NCBI GenBank assembly: GCA_002401765.2
Contig: NVTY02000059.1
Span: 124,001 to 188,000, forward strand
Source: Thiotrichaceae bacterium
Lineage (GTDB): Bacteria; Pseudomonadota; Gammaproteobacteria; SZUA-140
Reading direction: 5' to 3'
DNA: 64,000 bases
Shown: positions 41,099-51,026 of the stretch, piece by piece
Layout: each line of letters opens with the position of its first letter
Numbering within the stretch: the first letter of the stretch is position 1
Notes under the pieces: model-generated
What the model saw: the letters and a program-made list of their open reading frames with translations, nothing else
Told to the model about the DNA's origin: nothing
The model's database searches: none
Program-made: the position numbers and the translations under genes

Positions 41099-41959
41099 AT
41101 GCCCCCAAAACAAGCTTTCCCTGCCGTGATGGCATTTTCAGGCAATGACCCAACGGGCGGCGCTGGCATTCAAGCCGACATCGAAGCACTTGCCAGCATG
41201 GGATGTCATGCGGCACCAGTGATCACGTCACTGACCATTCAAGATACCCAGGATATTCAAGGTTATGTGCCAATCGACGCCAGCCTGCTCGTTCAACAGG
41301 CGAGAGCCGTGCTCGAAGACATACCCATCGCGGCCTTTAAGATCGGCATGCTAGGCAGTGTCGAGGTGATTGAAGCGGTCCATACGATCCTAACCGACTA
41401 CTCTGATATCCCGGTGGTACTAGACCCCGTACTGGTGGCAGGTGGCGGCAGTGAAATTGCAGATGAAGAGATGATCGAAGCGATCACCTCACTGCTGTTA
41501 CCACAAACCACCATTTTGACCCCGAATAGCATCGAAGCACGCATCCTCGCGCATGAAGCCGACTCGCTAGATGCCTGCGCACAAGAGCTACTGGAGATGG
41601 GCTGCGAGTATGTACTGGTCACAGGCACCCACGAAGCGACCACCGACGTCACCAATATCCTCTACGGCGACCGTCGTAAATTAGAGTCTTTCACCTGGGA
41701 TCGCCTGCCTGAGACCTATCACGGCTCTGGCTGCACCCTCGCCGCGGCTATTGCCGGGCTGATCGCGCAGGGAATGGAGCCATTCGCCGCCATTCACGAG
41801 GCCCAGGAATATACCTGGGAATCACTGCGTGCTGGTTACCGCCTCGGCATGGGGCAACATCTACCCAATCGTTTCTTCTGGGCGCGCGACGAAGTTGAAG
41901 CAGAGGAAGAAGAGAGTGACGGCGAAACTAACGAAGACGACACCCCCGACAAGGCATGA
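41099..41959 (+). CDS. thiD: Hydroxymethylpyrimidine/phosphomethylpyrimidine kinase
   Basis: 286 residues. Phosphorylates HMP and HMP-P for the pyrimidine half of thiamine. Signatures: FSGNDPTGGAGIQADIEA near the N-terminus, VLDPVLVAGGG, LTPNSIEA, LVTGTHE, and the catalytic GSGCTLAAAIAG anion-hole loop. About 20 residues longer than the E. coli enzyme because of a very acidic C-terminal tail (EVEAEEEESDGETNEDD). Overlaps thiE by ATGA, so the two are coupled. No TPP riboswitch is visible in the short leader. Confidence 0.94.
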   Translation: MPPKQAFPAVMAFSGNDPTGGAGIQADIEALASMGCHAAPVITSLTIQDTQDIQGYVPIDASLLVQQARAVLEDIPIAAFKIGMLGSVEVIEAVHTILTDYSDIPVVLDPVLVAGGGSEIADEEMIEAITSLLLPQTTILTPNSIEARILAHEADSLDACAQELLEMGCEYVLVTGTHEATTDVTNILYGDRRKLESFTWDRLPETYHGSGCTLAAAIAGLIAQGMEPFAAIHEAQEYTWESLRAGYRLGMGQHLPNRFFWARDEVEAEEEESDGETNEDDTPDKA

Positions 41960-42612
41960 GCGCCCCATTCGCGCATCACCCCTATCGCAACGACTGCTTT
42001 CACGGTCTCTATGCCATCACACATGACGTTGCGCAATTAAGCGCAACCGCCTTGTGCGGTCAAGTCGTCGCCGCGATTGAGGGTGGCGCACGCATTATTC
42101 AGTACCGCCACAAAAACCTCTCCGCCAGTCAGCGTGAGCAGCAGGCACGCGCCCTGCTCGACTGCTGCCGTGAACGTGCCATTCCGCTGATCATCAACGA
42201 TGATGTGGCACTCGCCACCACCATTGGTGCCGATGGCGTGCACCTCGGCAAAGATGATATGACAATAGCCACGGCACGCGCCCAACTGGGAGAGCAGGCA
42301 ATCATCGGCACCTCCTGTTACAATTTGATCGATTTAGCAACCGCAGCACAACAGGCGGGCGCGAACTATGTCGCCTTTGGGCGCTTTTTCGCATCCACCA
42401 CCAAACCGTTGGCGATCGAGGCAAGCCCGGCGTTACTGCAACAGGCAAAGACGCAGCTTAATGTCCCCATCATTGCGATTGGTGGCATCACTGCTGAAAA
42501 TGGCAGAATATTGATCGATGCAGGGGCCGACATGCTGGCAGCGATCAACGGGGTTTTTGCCGCCACAGATATTCGTGTGGCGGCACAACAATACGCACAA
42601 CTATTTAAATAG
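41956..42612 (+). CDS. thiE: Thiamine phosphate synthase
   Basis: 218 residues. Joins HMP-PP with thiazole phosphate to make thiamine phosphate. The TIM-barrel motifs IQYRHKNLSASQREQQAR, LIINDDVALA, GADGVHLGKDDM, the phosphate-binding YVAFGRFFASTTK and IAIGGITAENG are present. It begins in the thiD stop codon. The N-terminal 14 residues are longer than usual. Confidence 0.94.
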   Translation: MSAPFAHHPYRNDCFHGLYAITHDVAQLSATALCGQVVAAIEGGARIIQYRHKNLSASQREQQARALLDCCRERAIPLIINDDVALATTIGADGVHLGKDDMTIATARAQLGEQAIIGTSCYNLIDLATAAQQAGANYVAFGRFFASTTKPLAIEASPALLQQAKTQLNVPIIAIGGITAENGRILIDAGADMLAAINGVFAATDIRVAAQQYAQLFK

Positions 42613-42642
42613 ATAGCACCATAGAATTCAAGGAAAGCAGCG

Positions 42643-43923
42643 ATGACACGATCACACGACCTCTATACTGAAGCCAAAAAACATATTCCGGGCGGCGTTA
42701 ACTCTCCCGTGCGCGCCTTCAATGGTGTCGGTGGTGAACCAGTATTTTTGAAACGCGGCGAAGGTGCCTATACCTTTGATGAAGACGACAACAAATATAT
42801 CGATTATGTCGCCTCATGGGGGCCAATGATTTTGGGGCATGCACACCCAGCCGTTACCAAGGCTGTCAAAGAAGCGGTCGACAACAGCCTCGGCTTCGGC
42901 ACCCCAACCAAAATCGAAACCGTGATGGCCGAAAAGGTATGTGAACTGGTGCCATCGATTGAGATGGTTCGCATGGTCAGCTCCGGTACCGAAGCCACCA
43001 TGAGTGCTATTCGTCTCGCGCGTGGTTTCACCCATCGCGACAAAATCGTTAAATTCGAAGGTTGCTACCACGGCCACTCCGACTCCTTATTAGTAAAGGC
43101 TGGTTCTGGCGCACTCACACTGGGCGTTCCAACCTCACTAGGTGTACCCGCAGCACTCGCCGAACTCACCATCACGCTCACCTTTAATGACATCGAACAG
43201 GTCAAAGAGACCTTTGCTCAAATCGGTGACGAAATTGCCTGCATCATCGTTGAGCCAGTCGCCGGTAACATGAACTGCATTCCGCCCGTACCCGGTTTCC
43301 TTGAGGGGCTGCGTGACGTGTGTGATAAACATGGCACCGTGTTGATCTTCGACGAGGTGATGACCGGCTTTCGTGTCTCACTCGGCGGCGCGCAACAGCA
43401 CTACGGTGTGAAGCCTGATATGACCACGCTTGGCAAAGTGATCGGTGGCGGCCTTGCGGTCGGTGCCTTTGGTGGCAGACGTGACATCATGGAGCAGCTC
43501 GCCCCCCTTGGCCCGGTCTATCAGGCAGGCACGCTTTCGGGTAACCCCATTGCGATGGCGGCAGGCCTTGCGACACTGACCGAGCTTGAAAAGCCAGGCG
43601 TATTCGAAGGGATCGTCTCCAATACCGAGCACCTGGTAGAAGGGATGCTGACCCGCGCCAAGGCGTTTAACATTCCGATGACGGCCAACACCGTCGGCGG
43701 CATGTTTGGCCTATTTTTCACTGAAGAAGAAAAAGTAACCCGCTTTAAGCAGGTCACCGAGTGCGATATCGAGCGCTTCAAAAAATTCTTCCACGCCATG
43801 CTAGAAGATGGTATTTATCTTGCCCCTTCTGCTTATGAAGCGGGTTTTGTCTCGGCCGCACATAGCCATCGCGACATTAAGAGCACACTGGTCTCTGCTG
43901 AAAATGTGTTTTCCAAACTCTAA
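42643..43923 (+). CDS. hemL: Glutamate-1-semialdehyde 2,1-aminomutase
   Basis: 426 residues with AAGGA upstream of the start. PLP enzyme that makes 5-aminolevulinate, the first committed haem precursor, from glutamate-1-semialdehyde. The PLP lysine lies in [18 protein letters not shown]; the FDEVMTGFR strand, [15 protein letters not shown] and [13 protein letters not shown] are typical. thiD-thiE-hemL is a known neighbourhood. Use of HemL implies the C5 route, with hemA outside the window. Confidence 0.97.
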   Translation: MTRSHDLYTEAKKHIPGGVNSPVRAFNGVGGEPVFLKRGEGAYTFDEDDNKYIDYVASWGPMILGHAHPAVTKAVKEAVDNSLGFGTPTKIETVMAEKVCELVPSIEMVRMVSSGTEATMSAIRLARGFTHRDKIVKFEGCYHGHSDSLLVKAGSGALTLGVPTSLGVPAALAELTITLTFNDIEQVKETFAQIGDEIACIIVEPVAGNMNCIPPVPGFLEGLRDVCDKHGTVLIFDEVMTGFRVSLGGAQQHYGVKPDMTTLGKVIGGGLAVGAFGGRRDIMEQLAPLGPVYQAGTLSGNPIAMAAGLATLTELEKPGVFEGIVSNTEHLVEGMLTRAKAFNIPMTANTVGGMFGLFFTEEEKVTRFKQVTECDIERFKKFFHAMLEDGIYLAPSAYEAGFVSAAHSHRDIKSTLVSAENVFSKL

Positions 43924-44051
43924 ACCCATCAGCGCTTAAACGCCGATTATGCAGCAGCGAAAACCAGCTCATGGTATCGAGGTCAGTGTCATCTGCCTCG
44001 GCACTATGATGCAACGACAGCACAATCTCGAACGCATCAACCCGAGACGCA

Positions 44052-47000
44052 ATGATGCCATTAATAAAAAACCCCTTTAAACAAACCCAACTATTCTCTG
44101 CCTGCGCGGCACTCTTGTTACTCGCAAGTAGCACACAGGCCAATAGTGCGCGCATCGAAAATGTCACGCTTTACGCCGGTAAACAGAGTGAGGTCAACAT
44201 CGATCTCAAGACGCTCGATAACAGATTCATTGATGCCAAGCAGGCGCTGCTCATACCCGGCGGCCCCTATTTAAAACAGCGCCTACCGCTGCTTAACGAA
44301 CAGGCCTTTGATCTGGCGCTCGCAAATGGCCATGCCTTTATTGCCACTGCAAATAATGGCCTGCTGATTATCGATATCTCAACGACAATCATCCCCACCG
44401 TAGTGGCGCGCCTAACATTGCCGCATGCGGCTCAACAGTTAAGCGTCGTTAACAGCCGCCTCTATGTGGCAGGCAAGCAACAACTCTCGATTGTTGATAT
44501 TACACAGGCAGCGACACCCAGGGTCATTGGCAACTACAAAACGGATGACGAGATCATCGCCATCGATAGCCTGGCCAGCGGCACGGCTGCCATCCTGCTA
44601 GCTAGCAAGGCATTGCTTGTGCTCGATACGCGCATGGCAGACAACACCACACTGCACTCAACCACCGCACTTGAGAACGATGCCTATGATCTCAGTATCA
44701 GTGACTCACGCATCTACCTCGCCATGGGCGAAGCGGGCATCACGGTGCTCAATAGCAGCGAGCCAACGGCCATCACCACACAGCTGCGCTACCGTACCAG
44801 TGGCGCAGCCATCCGCCTAAAGCAACAGGATGGCATTCTCTATGTTGCCACCAGTAGCAGCGGAATAACCCTCTTTGATATTAAAGATGGCAATCACTTT
44901 CGCTGGCTCGGTAGCCATCAAAAAGTCGGCAACGCGACCGATATTGATATCAACGGCGAGATGGTGATGGTATTAAATGATGAAAACCACCTCGCCCTGC
45001 TCGATGCTGGCATGCCGAGCATGCCCTCTATTATGGCAACCTACAGTCACCCACTGCATACCCAGCGCCAGTTGATCTCGTTTGCTCAATATCACGACCG
45101 CCTGTTTGCGATCTCAGAGAATGAGTTTCTTGAATACGACTTCAACACACTGCCGCCGGTCATTAGTAACGAAGGGCTAGACTTTGGCCAGGGAGTAAAC
45201 TTTGGCGGACAACGCCGTGGTTTTATCCACGGCAATATTCTTTACGTGGCCGACTGGTTCTCTGGTATTCATCTCTATGACATTACCGAACCACACCAGC
45301 CACTGCTGCTATCCAGCCTTAAAACCAAAGGATCACCCAAAGGCATTGTGGTGCGCGATGATTACGCCTACGTTGCCGACGATGATTACGGCCTGTTAAT
45401 CGTTGATATTAGCGATCCACATCAACCCAAACCCGTTGCCTCTTTGCCAACCGCAGGGCTGGCCTACATTCCGCTACTGCAAGGTGACCTGCTCTATCTC
45501 GCCAGCCATCGCGGTGGCTTTCAAATCATCGATATCCGTAATCCTGCCAAGCCAACGCTACTGAGTAGTACAAACACCGCGGGTAAGGCATGGGGCATTC
45601 AGGTACGTGATGAGCTGACGTTTATTGCCGATGATGAATCCGGCCTGCTAGTCTTTAATACCAGCGATCCCACCGCCCCCAGACAGGTCGGGCAGTTTAG
45701 CCCCGGAGGCGCTGCTGAGGATGTGCTCATCGATGGCAACTACGCCTTTGTTACCTTTTTTGATAACGGTGTCTATATTATCGACATCAGCGACCCAAGC
45801 AATCCCACTGAAATCAGCCATCTCTCAACACCCGGCAACGCACGCGGGATCGAGCGCAAGGGCAATCACCTTTACATCGCCAGTTGGCTGGCGGGGATGC
45901 AGGTCATCGATATTCATGACCCCGCCCAACCCACCATCGTGGGCAGTTATGACACAGAAGGTGCTGCATGGGGACTGCGCCTAAAAGGTGAGCACGCCTA
46001 TATCTTCGACTGGTGGGGTGGACTGGCCGTGATCGATATTCAAAAGCCTACGCAACCACGGCTGTTAGGGCATTACCTTGGTAATGACCAAATTCAACAA
46101 ACGGCTGCCCACGGTAAGTTTCTCTTTGTCGCCAGCGGCGTAGATGGGCTACAGATTTTTGATATCAATAACCCCCTCAACCCTACCTGGTTTACCGGGG
46201 TTGACCTTGAAAGTGCTGCGATCAACATCACTATCAATGGTGACTACGCCTATGTTGCACAGGATAACCGATACATCAGCATCATCGATATTTCGAAGCC
46301 CTTTCAGGCCGAGTTACTCAAGCAGATTAAGCTCGACCACCATGCCGATATTATTCGCATTGCCAATGGCCAGCTTTATGTTGCTGAGCGGGGTAGCGCC
46401 ATCACCGTCATCGATATCAAAAAGCCTCAGGCACCGCTGATTCGCACCACTTACCATGTACCATTGCTTGATCTATGGAACGACGGTAACACCCTTTATC
46501 TCACTACCGATGAACAGCAGCTTGAGATTATCGACAGCAGTGACCCCGCAAAACTAACAAAGCAGCATACCTTTAAACTATCGAGCAGCGCACAACTACT
46601 GCGCAGCAATGACTCAACATTTTTTCTCTACCAACCTGCTGAGGGCATCTTAATAATCGATATTTCTGCGCCTGCACAACCTCGCGCCATTGGGCGAATT
46701 CCTCTCTTGAGGAACATCAGTGATTTCCACATCGATGGTTCAATGCTCTATGCGGCGGCCGATGGCCGTTATCTTTTTAAATATGACATCAGCAACCTTC
46801 AACAACCGCGCTTGTTAAGCCAATACCATACCAATGGTGAGATTGATCGTTTCGACATCCACAATGGCGTACTCTATTTTTCAGGCAGTACCCATATCAT
46901 TGCACTACAACCACTGCCCGCAACGGCGCTAACAATCGATGCCACCACACAGCAGCTCACCGCCACGCTGCCCAGCACAATGCCACTGGGTGGTTACCAC

Positions 47001-47147
47001 ATCGTCATCAGCGATGATGCCAATCAAAAGACCACGTTGTATAATGCAATTAAATTAGAAATGAAGCCTTTCGGAAATTCAGGCCAGATATTACAAAACC
47101 TGCAAAAGGCGATGAAGCAGAAGCAACAGGATAAGGCTGCAAAATAA
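44052..47147 (+). CDS. Large exported LVIVD-repeat beta-propeller protein
   Basis: 1031 residues. A signal peptide (LFSACAALLLLASSTQANS) is followed by roughly 20 repeats of about 42 residues with the LVIVD pattern, for example LLIIDIS, LSIVDITQAATPRVIGNY, IHLYDITEPHQPLLLSSL, LLIVDISDPHQPKPVASL, VYIIDISDPSNPTEISHL and LAVIDIQKPTQPRLLGHY. These units build beta-propeller blades, enough here for two or three propellers. The C-terminal 70 residues (TIDATTQQLTATLPSTMPLG) form a separate beta domain. Role unknown; related proteins are thought to be extracellular or surface binding scaffolds. It stands between hemL and a symporter gene, without obvious operon partners. Confidence 0.85.
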   Translation: MMPLIKNPFKQTQLFSACAALLLLASSTQANSARIENVTLYAGKQSEVNIDLKTLDNRFIDAKQALLIPGGPYLKQRLPLLNEQAFDLALANGHAFIATANNGLLIIDISTTIIPTVVARLTLPHAAQQLSVVNSRLYVAGKQQLSIVDITQAATPRVIGNYKTDDEIIAIDSLASGTAAILLASKALLVLDTRMADNTTLHSTTALENDAYDLSISDSRIYLAMGEAGITVLNSSEPTAITTQLRYRTSGAAIRLKQQDGILYVATSSSGITLFDIKDGNHFRWLGSHQKVGNATDIDINGEMVMVLNDENHLALLDAGMPSMPSIMATYSHPLHTQRQLISFAQYHDRLFAISENEFLEYDFNTLPPVISNEGLDFGQGVNFGGQRRGFIHGNILYVADWFSGIHLYDITEPHQPLLLSSLKTKGSPKGIVVRDDYAYVADDDYGLLIVDISDPHQPKPVASLPTAGLAYIPLLQGDLLYLASHRGGFQIIDIRNPAKPTLLSSTNTAGKAWGIQVRDELTFIADDESGLLVFNTSDPTAPRQVGQFSPGGAAEDVLIDGNYAFVTFFDNGVYIIDISDPSNPTEISHLSTPGNARGIERKGNHLYIASWLAGMQVIDIHDPAQPTIVGSYDTEGAAWGLRLKGEHAYIFDWWGGLAVIDIQKPTQPRLLGHYLGNDQIQQTAAHGKFLFVASGVDGLQIFDINNPLNPTWFTGVDLESAAINITINGDYAYVAQDNRYISIIDISKPFQAELLKQIKLDHHADIIRIANGQLYVAERGSAITVIDIKKPQAPLIRTTYHVPLLDLWNDGNTLYLTTDEQQLEIIDSSDPAKLTKQHTFKLSSSAQLLRSNDSTFFLYQPAEGILIIDISAPAQPRAIGRIPLLRNISDFHIDGSMLYAAADGRYLFKYDISNLQQPRLLSQYHTNGEIDRFDIHNGVLYFSGSTHIIALQPLPATALTIDATTQQLTATLPSTMPLGGYHIVISDDANQKTTLYNAIKLEMKPFGNSGQILQNLQKAMKQKQQDKAAK

Positions 47148-47203
47148 GCGCCCTATTCAAGCCTCTTTTATCACCACCCCATTCATACTCAGCGGAGTGA
47201 CCC

Positions 47204-48505
47204 ATGCAAGCCAGCCCCAACATCACAACCAAAATATTAATCTGGATGTGCGCCGGATTAATACTCGGCAGTCTAATCAATGCATTCGCCAGTGATATCG
47301 CATTTGTTCAGGACTACCTGGTCAATGGCCTCTTTCATGTATTGGGCGCGCTTTTTATCAGCCTATTAAAAATGCTGGTGGTACCACTCGTTACCTTCTC
47401 ACTCATCTGCGGCGTGTGTGGCATTGGGGATATTAATAAACTAGGGCGCGTGGGTCTTAAGGCCTTCCTACTTTTTTTATTGACGACAGCACTCGCCATT
47501 TCATTGGCGATCGCAGTCGCCTCGCTAGTGGGCCCTGGCCAGGGTTTTGAATTCAGCAGCGACGCCACCAACAGTTTTACCGCACCGGCAGGGCCACCGT
47601 TAACGCAGGTCATTATCGACCTTGTGCCCAGCAACCCGGTTGCCGCTTACGCAGAAGGCAACATGCTGCAGATCATCTTCTTCACCATTCTATTCGCGGT
47701 CTGTATTTTGATGGTCGGTGAAAAGGCCAGACCCATTGCACAAGCAGCCGAACGCCTCAATGAAGTGATGATGAAAGTCGTTAACGTCATCATGCATATT
47801 GCACCGTATGGCGTATTTGCGTTGATGGCAAAGACCTTTTCACTGCAAGGCCTGGGCTTGATACTGCCGATGATCAGCTACTTTTCCGTCGTCGCGGCCG
47901 TGTTGTTGCTGCATGCCGGAGGCACCTTAATGGTGCTGTTTAAACTATTCTCAAAACTAGATCCGTTGATGTTTTTACGCAAGATGCGCACCGCACAGAT
48001 CTTTGCGTTTAGCACCTCAAGCTCAAACGCAACCATTCCAGTAACACTGCGCACCGCTGAAAAACGGCTCGGAGTGGATAACGCCACCGCCTCTTTCATT
48101 GTGCCGTTTGGCGCAACCATTAACATGGATGGCACCGCCATTATGCAAGGTGTCGCAACCGTCTTTATCGCCAATGTATACGGCATAGACCTTGGCTTGA
48201 TGGGATACCTAACCGTCATCGGCATGGCAGTGCTTGCCTCGATTGGAACCGCTGGTGTTCCTGGCGTCGGTCTCATTATGCTGGCAATGGTGCTCAATCA
48301 GGTCGGTCTACCGGTCGAAGGTATCGCACTGATCATGGGTGTTGATCGTCTGCTCGATATGATGCGCACCGCGGTTAATGTAACGGGTGATGCAGCCATC
48401 ACCACCATCGTCGCTAAATCCGAAAAGAGTCTTTCCATCGAGACCTTCAATGACCCTAACGCGGGCCAGGTAGAAGAGGTACATCTACCGCACGAAAACA
48501 GATAA
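47204..48505 (+). CDS. Dicarboxylate/amino acid:cation symporter (DAACS family)
   Basis: 433 residues with many transmembrane helices. The family hairpin region FAFSTSSSNATIPVTLR and the motif FGATINMDGTAIMQG (substrate and cation binding) are clear, as is the amphipathic GVPGVGLIMLAMVL helix followed by GVDRLLDMMRTAVNVTGD. It imports glutamate, aspartate or C4-dicarboxylates with sodium or protons; sequence alone does not fix the substrate. Confidence 0.93.
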   Translation: MQASPNITTKILIWMCAGLILGSLINAFASDIAFVQDYLVNGLFHVLGALFISLLKMLVVPLVTFSLICGVCGIGDINKLGRVGLKAFLLFLLTTALAISLAIAVASLVGPGQGFEFSSDATNSFTAPAGPPLTQVIIDLVPSNPVAAYAEGNMLQIIFFTILFAVCILMVGEKARPIAQAAERLNEVMMKVVNVIMHIAPYGVFALMAKTFSLQGLGLILPMISYFSVVAAVLLLHAGGTLMVLFKLFSKLDPLMFLRKMRTAQIFAFSTSSSNATIPVTLRTAEKRLGVDNATASFIVPFGATINMDGTAIMQGVATVFIANVYGIDLGLMGYLTVIGMAVLASIGTAGVPGVGLIMLAMVLNQVGLPVEGIALIMGVDRLLDMMRTAVNVTGDAAITTIVAKSEKSLSIETFNDPNAGQVEEVHLPHENR

Positions 48506-48541
48506 CTGTCTTTCGATTATCTCGCAGTACTCTTTAATGTC

Positions 48542-48561
48542 ATCCCGGCGCAAGCCGGGAT
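48542..48561. repeat. REP-like hairpin ATCCCGGC-GCAA-GCCGGGAT
   Basis: A perfect 8-bp stem with a GCAA loop, preceded by GTC and followed by CAAG. The same structure with one base-pair change is at 59683-59702. It belongs to the widespread GTCATNCCGGCGCANGCCGG intergenic repeats and lies 37 bp beyond the symporter stop. Confidence 0.75.
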
Positions 48562-48630
48562 CAAGGGTCTGTTTCACCAAGTGTTCTAATTCCCTGGAAC
48601 CTTCTTTTGATGTAGAAAAGAGTAGCGTTG

Positions 48631-48659
48631 CCTTTTCCCTTTTCCCTTTTCCCTTTTCC
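48631..48659. repeat. Tandem heptanucleotide repeat (CCTTTTC)n
   Basis: About four head-to-tail copies of CCTTTTC/CCCTTTT. It follows AAAAGAGTAGCGTTGC, which resembles the left side of the hairpin at 59864-59886. It is noncoding, between the symporter and the NTF2-like gene. Heptamer arrays of this sort can change copy number by slippage. Confidence 0.7.
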
Positions 48660-48697
48660 ATAATCGCGTTATTTTTAGCTCGTTTTCACCAGCTAAA

Positions 48698-49126
48698 TCA
48701 GTAACCTGTCATTTTGTGAATGATACGCGTCACTATCAACATGATTTTATGCATGCCATGCGGTCCATAAGTCTCATAGGCCTGTAAACGGCTGATTTTT
48801 CCATTCGTTGTTTCAATAATAAATACCTGTTGGAAATCTAATTTCTGGCCATTAGACAGTTCAAGTTTTGAAGCATACTCAACAGAAGCATTTGTTCCCT
48901 CTTTATTTTCAAAATAATTTATTGTGCTGAAGCTAAAAGACTTCACCCCTTTAAAGCTCCATGTTAAACCTTTAAAAACCTCACCTTTTCCCCTCATGTG
49001 AACCTTAGGGTAATGTGGGTCAATAAAATCTATGTCATCATGATAAAACCCCAGCACGGCATTTAAATCTTTTTTTTCAACGGCATCAAAATGGTCACGG
49101 ATTAATCTAAACAGGTTTCTACTCAT
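48698..49126 (-). CDS. NTF2-like (SnoaL-type) protein
   Basis: 142 residues from ATG 49126; a longer frame from ATG 49159 (153 residues) would overlap the regulator gene by 20 bp, and neither start has a clear ribosome site. The pattern HFDAVEKKDLNAVLGFYHDD followed by VHMRGKGEVFKGL and a closing strand set (LDFQQVFIIETTNGKISRL) is that of the NTF2/SnoaL cone fold used by small-molecule-binding proteins and isomerases. It immediately follows the CadC-type regulator, so the two are probably cotranscribed. The ligand is unknown. Confidence 0.75.
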   Translation of the reverse strand: MSRNLFRLIRDHFDAVEKKDLNAVLGFYHDDIDFIDPHYPKVHMRGKGEVFKGLTWSFKGVKSFSFSTINYFENKEGTNASVEYASKLELSNGQKLDFQQVFIIETTNGKISRLQAYETYGPHGMHKIMLIVTRIIHKMTGY

Positions 49127-49139
49127 AAAATATTTAATG

Positions 49140-50759
49140 CTATATGATTTTTTTTGCATTCAAACACTTTGTATTTATTATAGGCATTCCTGCTTTCTCC
49201 ATAGCATTTGAGATTAAAAGTTGGGTTGATTTTTCTGAAAAAGGTAAAAATTGCATGTACGTTTCAACCGAATAAGCCGGGTTAATTTCGAGTGCCTTTT
49301 TTACATATTGGCGCGCTTCATTAATATCCCCAGATAACTCAAGACAAGCGGCGGTTAAGGCATAAGTCGAAAAAAAAGCATTGGAGTAACTGCTTGCAAG
49401 TAAACTGACTTCAACTGCTTCAGGGAATTTTTTCTGCCTGATTAATGAGGTAGCCTGAGCCATCTTCATGGCAAACAATAAAGAATCAAAAGGGCTTAAT
49501 CGTTCAGCTACTGCTAAGTGATGCAATGCTTGATCTGTACAACCCGCATGCGCGGAGGCAATTCCTTTAAGCGCATGGCAATAAGCGTAATTAGGATTTA
49601 ACTGTAATCCATGATTAAGATACTTTAATGCACGTTCTGGTTCGTGCGAAAAAAAAGAGACTCGCCCCAAAGACATGTAGCCCATCGCTTCAAATTTACA
49701 ATAATCAATACTACGCATAGCGTATGCGTATGATTTTTCAATGTCGCCCCCGTTTTCTGTCGAAATATCGAGTAACTTAATGCTCATATGCGAGTAAGAT
49801 AAAGCGGCATAGGCACGTGAGAACCTTGAATCTAATGATATGGCTTTGTTTAAAAAGTATTGTGTTTCCTCTTGGCCTTTCGCTGTCGTGGTATTGATAT
49901 TCCAGATGCCACGATGGTAATTTTCCCAAGCACTGAGATCTTCTGTCGGAATTAAAAAAGCACGCTCAATTTCCATTTTTTCAATGGTGGCATCTATCGC
50001 CACGACAATCGCATTAGCAATATCCGTTTGTATCTGAAAAAGATCACTAAACGAACGATCAAAATGCTCAGACCAAATTTCAGTATCATTGATCGCATCC
50101 ACCACCGATAACGTCACTTTAACCCGCTTAGCCTGATATTGAGTCTGGCCATACACTAAATAATGCACGCCTAATCTTTTAGCCACTTCTGTAGGTGTTT
50201 CATTTAACTGAGAGACGATTGATGCAGAAGCCCTTGCCGTAATGAATAAATGGGGCAGCCGAGACAGCGTAGCATTGATATCCGTGGTTAGCCCATAGGC
50301 AAATAAAGTACCACCCTCACTCGCCCCTAAATCGACAAAATCCATCACAGCCAGTGAAGGCTTATCAGGAAGTTCAAGTGGCTTTGAGATGGGTTTTCGA
50401 TAAGTCTTCGCGGTTAAACCAGTATAACCAGTAGCATCCTGTTGCGGGTTTAATTCTTCTGTGTCGGCAATAAACTGGAATCCGCGACCATGAATGGTTT
50501 TAATGACCCGCTGTTGCTTTCCGTCATCACCCAACACTTTACGTGCTTTTTTAATATGACTGCTTAACGAGTCCTCGGACACGACCCGGTCTGCCCAGAT
50601 GTTGTCAAATAGCTCCTGCCGTGTAACCAGCCTGTCTCGACGGGTAATTAAATAAATAATTAAATCGAAAACCTGGGGCTCAACCGTGGCGGCTGTTCCA
50701 TCGATAGTGAGACGGAAATTTAGGCTGTCAATTTCAATATTTTCTATCCGGTAAAACAT
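49140..50759 (-). CDS. CadC-type transcriptional regulator with TPR domain, no membrane helix
   Basis: 539 residues. An N-terminal OmpR/PhoB-type winged helix (about 5-100; LVTRQELFDNIWADRVV and VIKTIHGRGFQFIAD) is followed by a TolB-N/FlgO-like domain (KPSLAVMDFVDLG at about 135, then GVHYLVYGQTQYQAKRVKV), and by TPR repeats in the second half (LNPNYAYCHALKGIASAHAG). The membrane helix of CadC itself is missing, so the protein should act in the cytoplasm. The partner gene is the NTF2-like protein; the signal is unknown. Confidence 0.85.
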   Translation of the reverse strand: MFYRIENIEIDSLNFRLTIDGTAATVEPQVFDLIIYLITRRDRLVTRQELFDNIWADRVVSEDSLSSHIKKARKVLGDDGKQQRVIKTIHGRGFQFIADTEELNPQQDATGYTGLTAKTYRKPISKPLELPDKPSLAVMDFVDLGASEGGTLFAYGLTTDINATLSRLPHLFITARASASIVSQLNETPTEVAKRLGVHYLVYGQTQYQAKRVKVTLSVVDAINDTEIWSEHFDRSFSDLFQIQTDIANAIVVAIDATIEKMEIERAFLIPTEDLSAWENYHRGIWNINTTTAKGQEETQYFLNKAISLDSRFSRAYAALSYSHMSIKLLDISTENGGDIEKSYAYAMRSIDYCKFEAMGYMSLGRVSFFSHEPERALKYLNHGLQLNPNYAYCHALKGIASAHAGCTDQALHHLAVAERLSPFDSLLFAMKMAQATSLIRQKKFPEAVEVSLLASSYSNAFFSTYALTAACLELSGDINEARQYVKKALEINPAYSVETYMQFLPFSEKSTQLLISNAMEKAGMPIINTKCLNAKKII

Positions 50760-51026
50760 TCATGTCCTTAATTGCATGCTGATTTTTCTAATATTGTCAG
50801 GCCTAACTGTACACAATAATTATCTTATTTTCACAAAAAAATCAGGTTTAATTCATGTTTTAATTTCCCTGTGTGTCAAGCTTTCCCTCTATTCAGTGTA
50901 TGGAGGGGTTTGGCACACAGGGTCTCGCCTGTGGACAATACCACTGACGTGGTAGCGATAGCCTTATTACGGCGAACTTTAGAATATATGCTTTTTAAGT
51001 ACTCTGGTTTTGGCTCTAAATTTTAG

